A stretch of 5,556 bases of DNA from Cyanobacteriota bacterium (lineage in GTDB: Bacteria; Cyanobacteriota; Cyanobacteriia; PCC-6307; Cyanobiaceae), in the NCBI GenBank assembly GCA_947463165.1, contig CANHSW010000166.1, positions 1-5,556 of the forward strand, given 5' to 3'. A program made the translations under genes and the position numbers. Positions 1 through 5,556 of this stretch are shown here, in pieces. How positions within the stretch are numbered: the first letter of the stretch is position 1; every line of letters begins with the position of its first letter. The notes beneath the pieces are model-generated. The model did no database searches, was not told the DNA's origin, and saw nothing but the letters and a program-made list of their open reading frames with translations.

Positions 1-668
1 CCATAGCCCAAACCGATCTACGGCGACTGGTGGCCTACAGCTCGCTCGGCCACATGGGACTGCTGGCCCTTGCCCTAGCGGCCGCTACACCATTGAGTCT
101 GCAGGGAGTGGTGGCTCAAATGTTGGCCCATGGCCTAATCATCGCCTTGCTGTTTTGCCTGGTGGGGGTTATCGAACGCCGCACCGGCACCGCAGCGATC
201 GCAGAGCTCTCTGGCCTAATGAATCCCTACCGCGGCCTGCCCTTCACCATGGGGCTGTTTTTGCTAGGGCTGATGGCCGCAGCTGGGGTGCCGGGCCTGG
301 CCGGTTTTGTTGCCGAATTGCTGGTTTTTGAAGGTAGCTGGGAGGCATTTCCCTGGCCCACTCTCATCTGTCTGGTGGCCTCTGGCCTCACCGCCGTGGT
401 GGCGGTACGCCTATTCAACAGAGTTGGTTTCGGGCGTTTGGACAATGATAAAGCCGACTGGATTAGCACAACTTGGCCTGAACGGCTGCCGGCAGTTGTG
501 CTCACTGGCCTAGTGATCTTGGCCGGCATTTGGCCCCAAACGATCACCGGATTCAGCGAGCTGAGCACCGCCGGCTTAGCCCTAAGACAAAACCAGCCAC
601 TTGTGGCACCGCTGCTGGCAGCTACTGCCCCCGCCTCTGATTCCACCGCCTTGGAGCTGTCCGCATGA
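1..668 (+). CDS. ndhD3: NDH-1 subunit NdhD (NdhD3-type), C-terminal part, 5' truncated
   Basis: This is the C-terminal 221 residues of an NdhD/NuoM-type antiporter-like subunit of the thylakoid NDH-1 complex. The frame is open from the window edge (first full codon at base 3), so the GTG at base 30 is internal. The visible start contains the family motif QTDLRRLVAYSSLGHMG (residues 3-19). A conserved membrane histidine follows in MLAHGLIIALLF (about 40-51), then the hallmark PGLAGFVAE loop (about 97-105). Four to five hydrophobic segments are apparent, followed by a hydrophilic tail. NdhD subunits form part of the proton-pumping membrane arm. The D3 assignment is inferred from the next gene, a CO2-hydration protein: NdhD3 pairs with NdhF3 and CupA in the low-CO2-induced NDH-1MS complex. 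NdhD4, the constitutive partner of CupB, is the main alternative. The stop overlaps the cupA start as ATGA, which suggests translational coupling. Confidence 0.88.
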   Translation, partial: IAQTDLRRLVAYSSLGHMGLLALALAAATPLSLQGVVAQMLAHGLIIALLFCLVGVIERRTGTAAIAELSGLMNPYRGLPFTMGLFLLGLMAAAGVPGLAGFVAELLVFEGSWEAFPWPTLICLVASGLTAVVAVRLFNRVGFGRLDNDKADWISTTWPERLPAVVLTGLVILAGIWPQTITGFSELSTAGLALRQNQPLVAPLLAATAPASDSTALELSA

Positions 669-1975
669 CCCCCACCACAGTTGCTGCCACAGATACAGCT
701 GCCGAGCCTTTAATTCCGCCTTCCAATCATCCCTATGCCGATATTATTCATCGACTAGAAGCTGGCGGCTCGATGCTTCCAGACTCCGCAGAGAACCTCA
801 CCCAGATCATTGGCATCTACAAGGCTTATGCCGTGCCAATGGATTTTTACTGGCGAAATCTCCTTTACATAGCCGAGCAGGTCTTCCTGGATCCCCTGCC
901 TGCTTTTAAGTATTTTATTTCCCAGGAATATCTGGATCGTCCTAATTCTTACTCCGGTGATCAATCTAAATTAAGGATCTGGCGCGGTGGTGAAAAAGCC
1001 CATCCAGAGCTTTTGGAGTTCATGGCCCGCGGTGAAACCACCGCCATGCCAAAAATACTGCATCATCTCTGGCATGATCGGATAAATATGGAATTTGCCG
1101 AGGCCTGCATGCAGGCCATGTTTTGGCACCAGGGCATGGGAGGTCGCTTTAATGACTATTTAGATAGCGATGCCTACAGGGCCAATGCTGACAAAGCGAT
1201 CCGGGCATATTTCAAAGGCAATCCATTAATGCTGGGACTCTACAAACTGTTCCCAGAAATGATGCTGGAGAAGGTTAAACAGCTCAGCTACTATGCTAAT
1301 CTGGGTTTATTTTGGGAGGTGATGGCTCCGGTATTCTTCGAGATGAATGACATCTACGAAGAGGGTGGCTTCAAGGGGGTACCGGACGCGATGAACTTCC
1401 TGGTAAACGGCATCTTCGCCGTAGCCGGCAGGCCGATCTATCACCATGTATTCATCAATGGTGAGTGCCATGAGATTATCCCAAAAAGCGAGGGTTTTAC
1501 CTGGCTCTACGAAGCAGCACTACCCTATGTAGAAGCAGTTTTCTATCGCACTGCTCCATTTCGTGGCACCAAGAGTTACAATGCCCAGGCGGGGCAAGTG
1601 CCCGCTGTGCAGAAGGATTTTATCTATGGAATCCTCTATGCCGATGTCTTTCCAGTGGGCTCAGCCGGCATACCACCAACTCTACTAATGCAAGATATGA
1701 TTCATTTCCTGCCGGCTGAACTGCAGGAAATATATAAGCAGCACAAGCGCGGCGAGGGCGATCAACTTATCCAACTTGGCGTCACTTTTCAGCGCTCAAT
1801 GTATAATGTTACCTCGGCGGTAATCCAGGCCCTGCGCTGCGCCCTGCTCTATCCCCTAGACGACACTGATCCAACCCATTTGCTGGCAAATCGTCAGTTC
1901 TTTGAAGCCCAGATGGACCGCTTCCTCTGCCCAGAAGCGCGCCTACCCCAAATCCAAACCGCCGATTATCGTTAA
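665..1975 (+). CDS. cupA: CO2 hydration protein CupA/ChpY of NDH-1MS
   Basis: This 436-residue protein is a full-length member of the cyanobacterial CO2-hydration family (CupA/ChpY, CupB/ChpX). These bind the distal membrane arm of NDH-1 next to NdhF3/NdhD3 and convert CO2 to bicarbonate, with the released proton drawn into the pump. Family-typical stretches are LEAGGSMLPD (31-40), IIGIYKAYAVPMDFYWR (48-64), ILHHLWHDR (131-139) and QDMIHFLPAELQEIYK (343-358). From memory, the zinc ligands of the Thermosynechococcus protein are a His and an Arg five residues apart; H134 and R139 fit that spacing. The start is the ATG in the ATGA overlap with ndhD. CupA is preferred over CupB because CupB proteins are, as I recall, shorter, and because a fasciclin gene like cupS follows. 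The gene is visibly richer in A+T than its neighbours (for example bases 901-960). No signal peptide or membrane helices are evident, consistent with a peripheral cytoplasmic subunit. Confidence 0.88.
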   Translation: MTPTTVAATDTAAEPLIPPSNHPYADIIHRLEAGGSMLPDSAENLTQIIGIYKAYAVPMDFYWRNLLYIAEQVFLDPLPAFKYFISQEYLDRPNSYSGDQSKLRIWRGGEKAHPELLEFMARGETTAMPKILHHLWHDRINMEFAEACMQAMFWHQGMGGRFNDYLDSDAYRANADKAIRAYFKGNPLMLGLYKLFPEMMLEKVKQLSYYANLGLFWEVMAPVFFEMNDIYEEGGFKGVPDAMNFLVNGIFAVAGRPIYHHVFINGECHEIIPKSEGFTWLYEAALPYVEAVFYRTAPFRGTKSYNAQAGQVPAVQKDFIYGILYADVFPVGSAGIPPTLLMQDMIHFLPAELQEIYKQHKRGEGDQLIQLGVTFQRSMYNVTSAVIQALRCALLYPLDDTDPTHLLANRQFFEAQMDRFLCPEARLPQIQTADYR

Positions 1976-2024
1976 AAACCATTGCCCAAGAACCATCACT
2001 AAAATACTACCACCGACACATTCT

Positions 2025-2053
2025 TTGACCTAAATCACGACCGAAAAGCTTAT
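2025..2053 (+). promoter_or_regulatory. Weak candidate promoter for the fasciclin (cupS-like) gene
   Basis: TTGACC at 2025-2030 is one base from the -35 consensus. With a 17-base spacer it is followed by GCTTAT at 2048-2053, which matches the -10 consensus at only three of six positions. A better -10 by sequence, TATAAG at 2058-2063, is too far from this -35. The pair lies in the AT-rich gap between cupA and the fasciclin gene, about 90 bases before the ATG, and overlaps the palindrome at 2046-2066. This is pattern matching only; read-through from cupA is equally possible. Confidence 0.25.
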
Positions 2054-2066
2054 TGCCTATAAGCTT
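2046..2066 (+). promoter_or_regulatory. Perfect 8-bp dyad with LysR-like T-N11-A core
   Basis: AAGCTTAT (2046-2053) and its exact reverse complement ATAAGCTT (2059-2066) flank a five-base spacer. The inner part reads TTAT-N5-ATAA, which satisfies the T-N11-A pattern of LysR-type regulator sites (T2050, A2062). The low-CO2 ndhF3 operon is known to be controlled by the LysR-type regulator NdhR/CcmR, so an operator is plausible by context. The dyad could also form a hairpin in the cupA-cupS transcript, but it is AT-rich and lacks a following run of T, so it is a poor intrinsic terminator. The symmetry is certain; the role is inference. Confidence 0.4.
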
Positions 2067-2141
2067 GTTGCCGCAAATTGCCAATCTCCTTGGCGCAGTC
2101 CCATAGATTGAAAATTACCCATCCAATCATAGTTATCACCC

Positions 2142-2543
2142 ATGGCAACAATTCTGGAAACCGCTAAATCAGCAGGGGTATTCAACATCCTGCTCACTGC
2201 CGTAGAGGCCGCTGGGCTTACTTCGGCCCTGGAGGGCCCTGGACCCTTCACCGTGTTTGCCCCCGTAGACGATGCCTTTGCCGCCCTGCCCCCAGGCACG
2301 GTGCAAACCCTGGTGGACAACCCACCCCAACTGGCGCGAATTTTGAAATATCACGTGCTGGTGGGTGCCCTTTCACGTCAATCCCTGCTGGAGCAGCCCG
2401 AATGGTCCAGCCTGGAGGGGGCGCCGCTGCCAATTCGCCGGGCCGATCCGTTTGAAGTAAAGAACGCCACGGTGGTAACGGCCGATATTGCCTGTGACAA
2501 CGGCATAGTGCATGTAATTGATAGGGTGGTGCTGCCAGGCTGA
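2142..2543 (+). CDS. cupS: Fasciclin-domain protein, CupS-like
   Basis: This 133-residue protein is a single FAS1 domain. The H1 motif FTVFAPVDDAF is at 36-46, the YH element at 70-71 (ILKYHVL) and the H2 motif NGIVHVIDRVVLP at 120-132. There is no signal peptide or membrane segment, so it is probably cytoplasmic. This differs from the secreted fasciclin proteins common in bacteria and agrees with CupS, a small fasciclin-fold subunit of NDH-1MS encoded after cupA in Synechocystis (sll1735). The position behind ndhD-cupA on the same strand is the main reason for the name; a free-standing fasciclin protein is the alternative. A TAG in frame at 2130-2132 makes the ATG at 2142 the first usable start. 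No Shine-Dalgarno sequence is visible before it, which is common in cyanobacteria. One cysteine is present (C118). Confidence 0.82.
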   Translation: MATILETAKSAGVFNILLTAVEAAGLTSALEGPGPFTVFAPVDDAFAALPPGTVQTLVDNPPQLARILKYHVLVGALSRQSLLEQPEWSSLEGAPLPIRRADPFEVKNATVVTADIACDNGIVHVIDRVVLPG

Positions 2544-2607
2544 TCGCAGGGTTGAATGAAGTGCTCATTGCAGGGCTCATTGCAGGTCTGCTTGCTGCGA
2601 TCAACCC
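2541..2607. repeat. Mutually exclusive inverted repeats at the convergent gene ends
   Basis: TGATCGCA (2541-2548, starting on the cupS stop) is the exact reverse complement of TGCGATCA (2596-2603). GGGTTGA (2549-2555) is the exact reverse complement of TCAACCC (2601-2607). The right-hand arms overlap, so only one pairing can form at a time. The loops are about 45 bases long. This could serve as a weak bidirectional terminator between cupS and fumC, but no T-tract follows on either strand. Confidence 0.35.
2563..2586. repeat. Tandem direct repeat, two 12-base copies
   Basis: GCTCATTGCAGG occurs twice, head to tail and without mismatch, at 2563-2574 and 2575-2586. It lies in the 86-base spacer between the convergent cupS-like and fumC genes, inside the loop of the inverted repeats at 2541-2607. 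It looks like a recent small slippage duplication. No function is evident. Confidence 0.75.
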
Positions 2608-2629
2608 CATCGGCTCACACCATCACCAC

Positions 2630-4015
2630 TTAAATCATCAGCTCCGGTTTCACCCAGCGATCAAACTCTTCTGCGCTGATGGCGCCTAGATCAAGGGCCG
2701 CCTGTTTGAGGCTGAGTTGCTGATGGTGGGCATGCTTGGCGATGGCGCAGGCCTGGTCGTAGCCGATGGCTGGGGTTAGCGCCGTCACCAGCATCAAGCT
2801 CTGCTCTAGCAGCTGTTGAATGCGGCTTTGATTGGGCTGGAGACCCTCCAGGCAGAACTGGCGAAAACCGTCGCAGGCCCCTTTCAACAGGGCGATGCTC
2901 TCCAGCAAATTGTGGGCAATCAGGGGTTTGAATACATTCAACTCAAAATTCCCCTGGCTGGCGGCCATTTGCACGGCGGTATTGTTGCCCATCACCTGCA
3001 CCGCCACCATGGTGAGGCTCTCGCATTGGGTGGGATTCACCTTGCCCGGCATGATCGACGAGCCCGGTTCGTTTTCTGGGATCAGCAGTTCCCCCAGGCC
3101 GCAGCGCGGCCCGCTGGCCAACCAGCGAATGTCATTGGCCAATTTGAACAGGGAACCGGCCAGCACCGTGAGGGCGCCATGGGTGGCCGCCAGGGGCTCA
3201 TGGCCAGCCAGGGCCTGGAATTTGTTGCTGGCGCTGCCGAACGGCAAGCCGATGCGCTCCGCCAACCGGGCGGCCACCGCCTCACCAAAACCTGGCGGCG
3301 CATTCAAACCGGTACCCACCGCCGTTCCACCGATCGCCAGCTGCAGCACCTGGGGCAAGGCGGCCCGCAGGGTCTGCAACCCCAGCTCCAGCTGGGCGCC
3401 GTAGCCACTGAATTCCTGACCCAAGCTCAGCGGCACCGCATCCTGCAGGTGGGTGCGGCCAATTTTGACGATGCCGGCAAAGGCCTCCGCCTTGGCCTGG
3501 AGGCAAGCAATCAACGCCTGCAAAGATGGCACCAGGGCCCGTTCCAGCTCGATGGCCACCGCCACATGCAGCGCCGCTGGGAAGGTGTCGTTGCTCGATT
3601 GGCTGAGATTTACGTGGTCGTTGGGATGCACTGGATGCTTGCTGCCCAACACCCCTCCTGAGGCCTGAATCGCCCGGTTGGCGATCACCTCATTCACGTT
3701 CATATTTGTTTGGGTACCCGATCCCGTCTGCCATACCTTGAGCGGGAATTCAGCATCCAGGGCACCGCTGGCCACCTCTTCCGCCGCAGCCACGATCAAC
3801 TCCGCCACAGCTGGACTGAGCTTGCCCAGATCGCGATTCACCTCAGCGCAGGCTGCCTTGAGCTGGCCAAAGGCATGCACCATCTCCACGGGCATCAGCT
3901 GGCCATAGGGGAAGAAATGCAGGGACCGCTGGGTCTGGGCGCCCCAGTAGTGCTCCGCGGGCACCGGCAAGGGCCCCATGCTGTCTTGTTCGGTGCGCAT
4001 GCCGCCGCTGCTCAT
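2630..4015 (-). CDS. fumC: Class II fumarate hydratase
   Basis: FumC interconverts fumarate and L-malate as a soluble, iron-free homotetramer of the fumarase/aspartase superfamily. In cyanobacteria it handles fumarate from the partial TCA cycle, arginine and purine synthesis. The 461 residues match the usual length. Visible are the N-terminal WGAQTQRSL (24-32), the substrate-site segments [10 protein letters not shown] (97-106) and QSSND (139-143), GRTHLQDA with H189 (186-193), and the signature [11 protein letters not shown] (318-328). By offset from E. coli FumC, S319, K325 and N327 correspond to S318, K324 and N326. PGKVNP rather than PAKVNP favours fumarase over aspartase. The chosen ATG overlaps the preceding gene's stop as ATGA; Met6 (base 4000) is a possible alternative. 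It is the last gene of a minus-strand operon and ends 86 bases from the convergent fasciclin gene. Confidence 0.96.
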   Translation of the reverse strand: MSSGGMRTEQDSMGPLPVPAEHYWGAQTQRSLHFFPYGQLMPVEMVHAFGQLKAACAEVNRDLGKLSPAVAELIVAAAEEVASGALDAEFPLKVWQTGSGTQTNMNVNEVIANRAIQASGGVLGSKHPVHPNDHVNLSQSSNDTFPAALHVAVAIELERALVPSLQALIACLQAKAEAFAGIVKIGRTHLQDAVPLSLGQEFSGYGAQLELGLQTLRAALPQVLQLAIGGTAVGTGLNAPPGFGEAVAARLAERIGLPFGSASNKFQALAGHEPLAATHGALTVLAGSLFKLANDIRWLASGPRCGLGELLIPENEPGSSIMPGKVNPTQCESLTMVAVQVMGNNTAVQMAASQGNFELNVFKPLIAHNLLESIALLKGACDGFRQFCLEGLQPNQSRIQQLLEQSLMLVTALTPAIGYDQACAIAKHAHHQQLSLKQAALDLGAISAEEFDRWVKPELMI

Positions 4016-4707
4016 CGGCTAACTACTTCTGAATTGAGTTCGTTAAAGCTCTGGGTGCTGCTCTGCAGGAAACCCTCGGGCAGGGGAATGCCCGTAGCCT
4101 TACTGATGGCCTCATTGATCTTTTCCAGCGGCACCTGGCCACTGGCATCGAGCAGCACTTCACCGGCCTTGCCCAACACCACCACCTGGGGCACCAGCCC
4201 TTTCCAGTAGTGGGCCGGATCGCTGCTACCAGCATCAGGGCGATTTTGCAAGGGATCGCTCACCATGGGTATCAGCTCGATGTTGTTTCCCCATAGGCGT
4301 TGCAATTCTGATACCACCGGAGCGAACTGCTTGCTAGACGAGTCGTCGTCGAGATAAAAAATCAGTGCAGCCGGGCGATGGGCCGCCAGGGTTTGGGCGA
4401 GGCTGTTGCGGGGTGGCACCAGGGAGCCATTGCCGGCGTAGAGAGCATAGATATTGCCGTCGTAACTATTGGTGTTGAGCGCAGCCTGGGCTGGCTCGGC
4501 TGCCAGAGCAAGGCCCCACGCCATCAGCAGGGCCATCAGCATTCCCGGCAACCTGGCAACCAAAGGTGCAGCACGCAGGTAAAGCCTGCTCACCACTCCT
4601 TTAAGGGCGCCTGGCCGCCAGGGCTTCGCCGCCAGGCTCGGCTCCAGGGGCAAGGGGGCCTGCGGTTTCTGGGCGAGGGGCAACGGAAGGGGCGCGGATG
4701 GGGCCAT
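4012..4707 (-). CDS. Cysteine-free thioredoxin-like thylakoid protein (PSI accumulation factor family)
   Basis: This 231-residue protein resembles the cyanobacterial family annotated as thylakoid membrane photosystem I accumulation factor (Tpa1-like). Residues 1-37 are proline- and alanine-rich. A hydrophobic segment (about 54-70) follows, ending in EPAQA|AL, which fits a signal peptide cleaved near 75 or an uncleaved anchor. The rest has a thioredoxin fold: a strand AALIFYLD (113-120), then DDDSSSK where the CxxC would sit, and a cis-proline-like VPQVVVL (172-178, P173). The protein has no cysteine at all, so dithiol redox chemistry is excluded; a chaperone or assembly role is inferred from the family. 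The start is uncertain: GTG codons 38 and 39 or ATG codon 56 would give about 176-194 residues, which as I recall is nearer the family norm. It lies 33 bases after the DUF3685 gene and overlaps fumC by ATGA. Confidence 0.8.
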   Translation of the reverse strand: MAPSAPLPLPLAQKPQAPLPLEPSLAAKPWRPGALKGVVSRLYLRAAPLVARLPGMLMALLMAWGLALAAEPAQAALNTNSYDGNIYALYAGNGSLVPPRNSLAQTLAAHRPAALIFYLDDDSSSKQFAPVVSELQRLWGNNIELIPMVSDPLQNRPDAGSSDPAHYWKGLVPQVVVLGKAGEVLLDASGQVPLEKINEAISKATGIPLPEGFLQSSTQSFNELNSEVVSR

Positions 4708-4740
4708 TGTGAGCCCTCAAGCCCTCCATCATCGCCAGCC

Positions 4741-5556
4741 TCAGCCCTTGCCGAGACTGCGGCCCATCCCCTGCAGGATGCCGCGGCCCACCAGGCCGAT
4801 GGCCTGGCCGATCACCCGGGTGAGCAGCATGCCAACCAGATCGCCAGCGGCCTTGATCAGGCGACGCAACTGGGGGCCAAGGGCGTCGCGGGTTTCCAGC
4901 ATCAGGGTGACCAATTGCTGCAACCAGCCCAGCTGGCGCAGCTCGGCATCCCGGGGCTCGGTGAGGCTGTTGATTTGAATCTGGCCGCCGCTGAGGCTGA
5001 GCAGGGTGCGACGGCTCTCATAGAGGGCCACGGGTCGCTCAAACCAGAGGCTCCAGCGCTGCTGGGCAATCAGTTGGTTGCGCAACCGCTCCAGGTTGCG
5101 GGTGGGCAGCAGGTCAGGCCTGAGCAGATAGCGCCGCAGCTCGGGCCAACTACTGCTGCAGCTGAGCACCTCTAGGGCGATTAGTTCAGCGGTGCGCAAC
5201 AGCCAGTTGGTCACCAGCAGCTCCAGATGCAGCACCGCCTGGGGTTCGTCAGGCGCCAGCAGCTGACCCGCCACCACCAGGGGCCGCCCCAACACCAGGC
5301 TGGCCAGCATCGGCTGGGGGTCGGGAAATTCGGGATCTTCCAGCTCCAGGGTGCTACTGCGCACCAGGGTGTCGGCCACGGGCTGCAGCACCCCCTCATA
5401 GGGCAATTGCACATAGGGACTGGCCATGGCGCGCACCGCCTGCTGGCGCAGTTCCGCCTGCCACTGCTGCCAGCGTTGGCTGAGTTGCTTCGTAGTGGCA
5501 GTGGGGGCTTCGGTGAGGTCGTCGGCCAGGCGACGGCGCAGCAGCGCCAGCTGTTC
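4741..5556 (-). CDS. DUF3685 (Ycf55-related) protein, C-terminal part, 5' truncated
   Basis: The visible 271 residues are the C-terminal part of a DUF3685 family protein, found in cyanobacteria and related to the algal plastid Ycf55; its function is unknown. The frame stays open to the window edge, so the GTG at 5436 is internal (valine 41 of the visible part) and the true start lies to the right. The first 40 residues are rich in Gln, Arg and Leu and look helical. The middle carries ALYESRRTLLSL (about 179-190). The end is the most conserved-looking region: LETRDALGPQLRRLIKAAGD (216-235), then a hydrophobic, glycine-rich helix VIGQAIGLVGRGILQGMGRS that could lie on or in a membrane. There is no N-terminal evidence about targeting. 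It is the first visible gene of the minus-strand operon and ends 33 bases before the thioredoxin-like gene. Recognition is by the C-terminal motif, from memory. Confidence 0.78.
   Translation of the reverse strand, partial: EQLALLRRRLADDLTEAPTATTKQLSQRWQQWQAELRQQAVRAMASPYVQLPYEGVLQPVADTLVRSSTLELEDPEFPDPQPMLASLVLGRPLVVAGQLLAPDEPQAVLHLELLVTNWLLRTAELIALEVLSCSSSWPELRRYLLRPDLLPTRNLERLRNQLIAQQRWSLWFERPVALYESRRTLLSLSGGQIQINSLTEPRDAELRQLGWLQQLVTLMLETRDALGPQLRRLIKAAGDLVGMLLTRVIGQAIGLVGRGILQGMGRSLGKG

Noticed and set aside
30..32. GTG as the start of the ndhD gene
   Set aside because: The nine codons before it encode IAQTDLRRL, part of the conserved NdhD motif, so the gene extends beyond the left edge.
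2563..2586. Possible CRISPR or larger satellite array
   Set aside because: There are only two 12-base copies with no spacers between them and no further copies in the window.
2816..3661. Long open frame (281 codons) on the plus strand opposite fumC
   Set aside because: It lies entirely antisense to a clearly recognised fumarase, its translation is rich in His, Gln, Arg and Gly with no recognisable domain, and such frames are expected opposite GC-rich genes.
2630..4015. Aspartase or another superfamily lyase instead of fumarase
   Set aside because: The signature reads [11 protein letters not shown] and the N-terminal WGAQTQRS and substrate-site segments match class II fumarases; aspartases typically carry PAKVNP.
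3710..4210. Plus-strand open frame opposite the fumC start and the thioredoxin-like gene end
   Set aside because: Antisense shadow of two supported coding regions with no recognisable motif.
4378..5175. Open frame (265 codons) on the plus strand spanning two minus-strand genes
   Set aside because: The translation is low-complexity (Gln, Ala, Leu, His), shows no family resemblance, and crosses the boundary between two supported genes.
5434..5436. GTG as the start of the DUF3685 gene
   Set aside because: The frame remains open for 40 further codons to the window edge with protein-like sequence, so the gene is truncated by the window rather than starting here.

Overview
The window is cyanobacterial DNA, most likely from a Synechococcus/Cyanobium-type organism. 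That rests on gene families found only or mainly in cyanobacteria: an NDH-1MS-type NdhD, a CO2-hydration (Cup/Chp) protein, a DUF3685 (Ycf55-related) protein and a thioredoxin-like thylakoid protein. It holds six protein genes in two convergent groups, and genes cover almost all of it. No RNA genes, mobile elements or CRISPR arrays were seen.

Plus strand, 1-2543: the 3' end of an ndhD gene (best fit ndhD3) overlaps by ATGA with a complete cupA-type gene. After a 166-base gap comes a short fasciclin-domain gene that fits cupS. The order ndhD3-cupA-cupS matches the distal part of the inducible low-CO2 operon ndhF3-ndhD3-cupA-cupS; ndhF3 would lie just left of the window. The encoded NDH-1MS complex uses photosynthetic electron flow and proton translocation to drive conversion of CO2 to bicarbonate in the cytoplasm, feeding the CO2-concentrating mechanism. 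The cupA-cupS gap is AT-rich and contains three consecutive dyad symmetries. The largest overlaps a weak promoter-like pair, so cupS may have its own regulated promoter.

Convergent junction, 2544-2629: an 86-base spacer with a perfect tandem 12-base duplication and flanking inverted repeats. No classical terminator is obvious.

Minus strand, 5556-2630: a three-gene operon read right to left. It comprises a DUF3685 protein whose N-terminus lies beyond the window, a cysteine-free thioredoxin-fold protein with a signal/anchor segment (resembling the thylakoid photosystem I accumulation factor family), and a full-length class II fumarase, fumC. The gaps are 33 bases and then an ATGA overlap, so the genes are probably co-transcribed and the last two translationally coupled.

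The window is mostly explained by known families. The points most worth a second look are the dyad cluster before cupS, the low G+C of cupA compared with its neighbours, the missing redox motif and uncertain start of the thioredoxin-like protein, and its tight coupling to fumarase.
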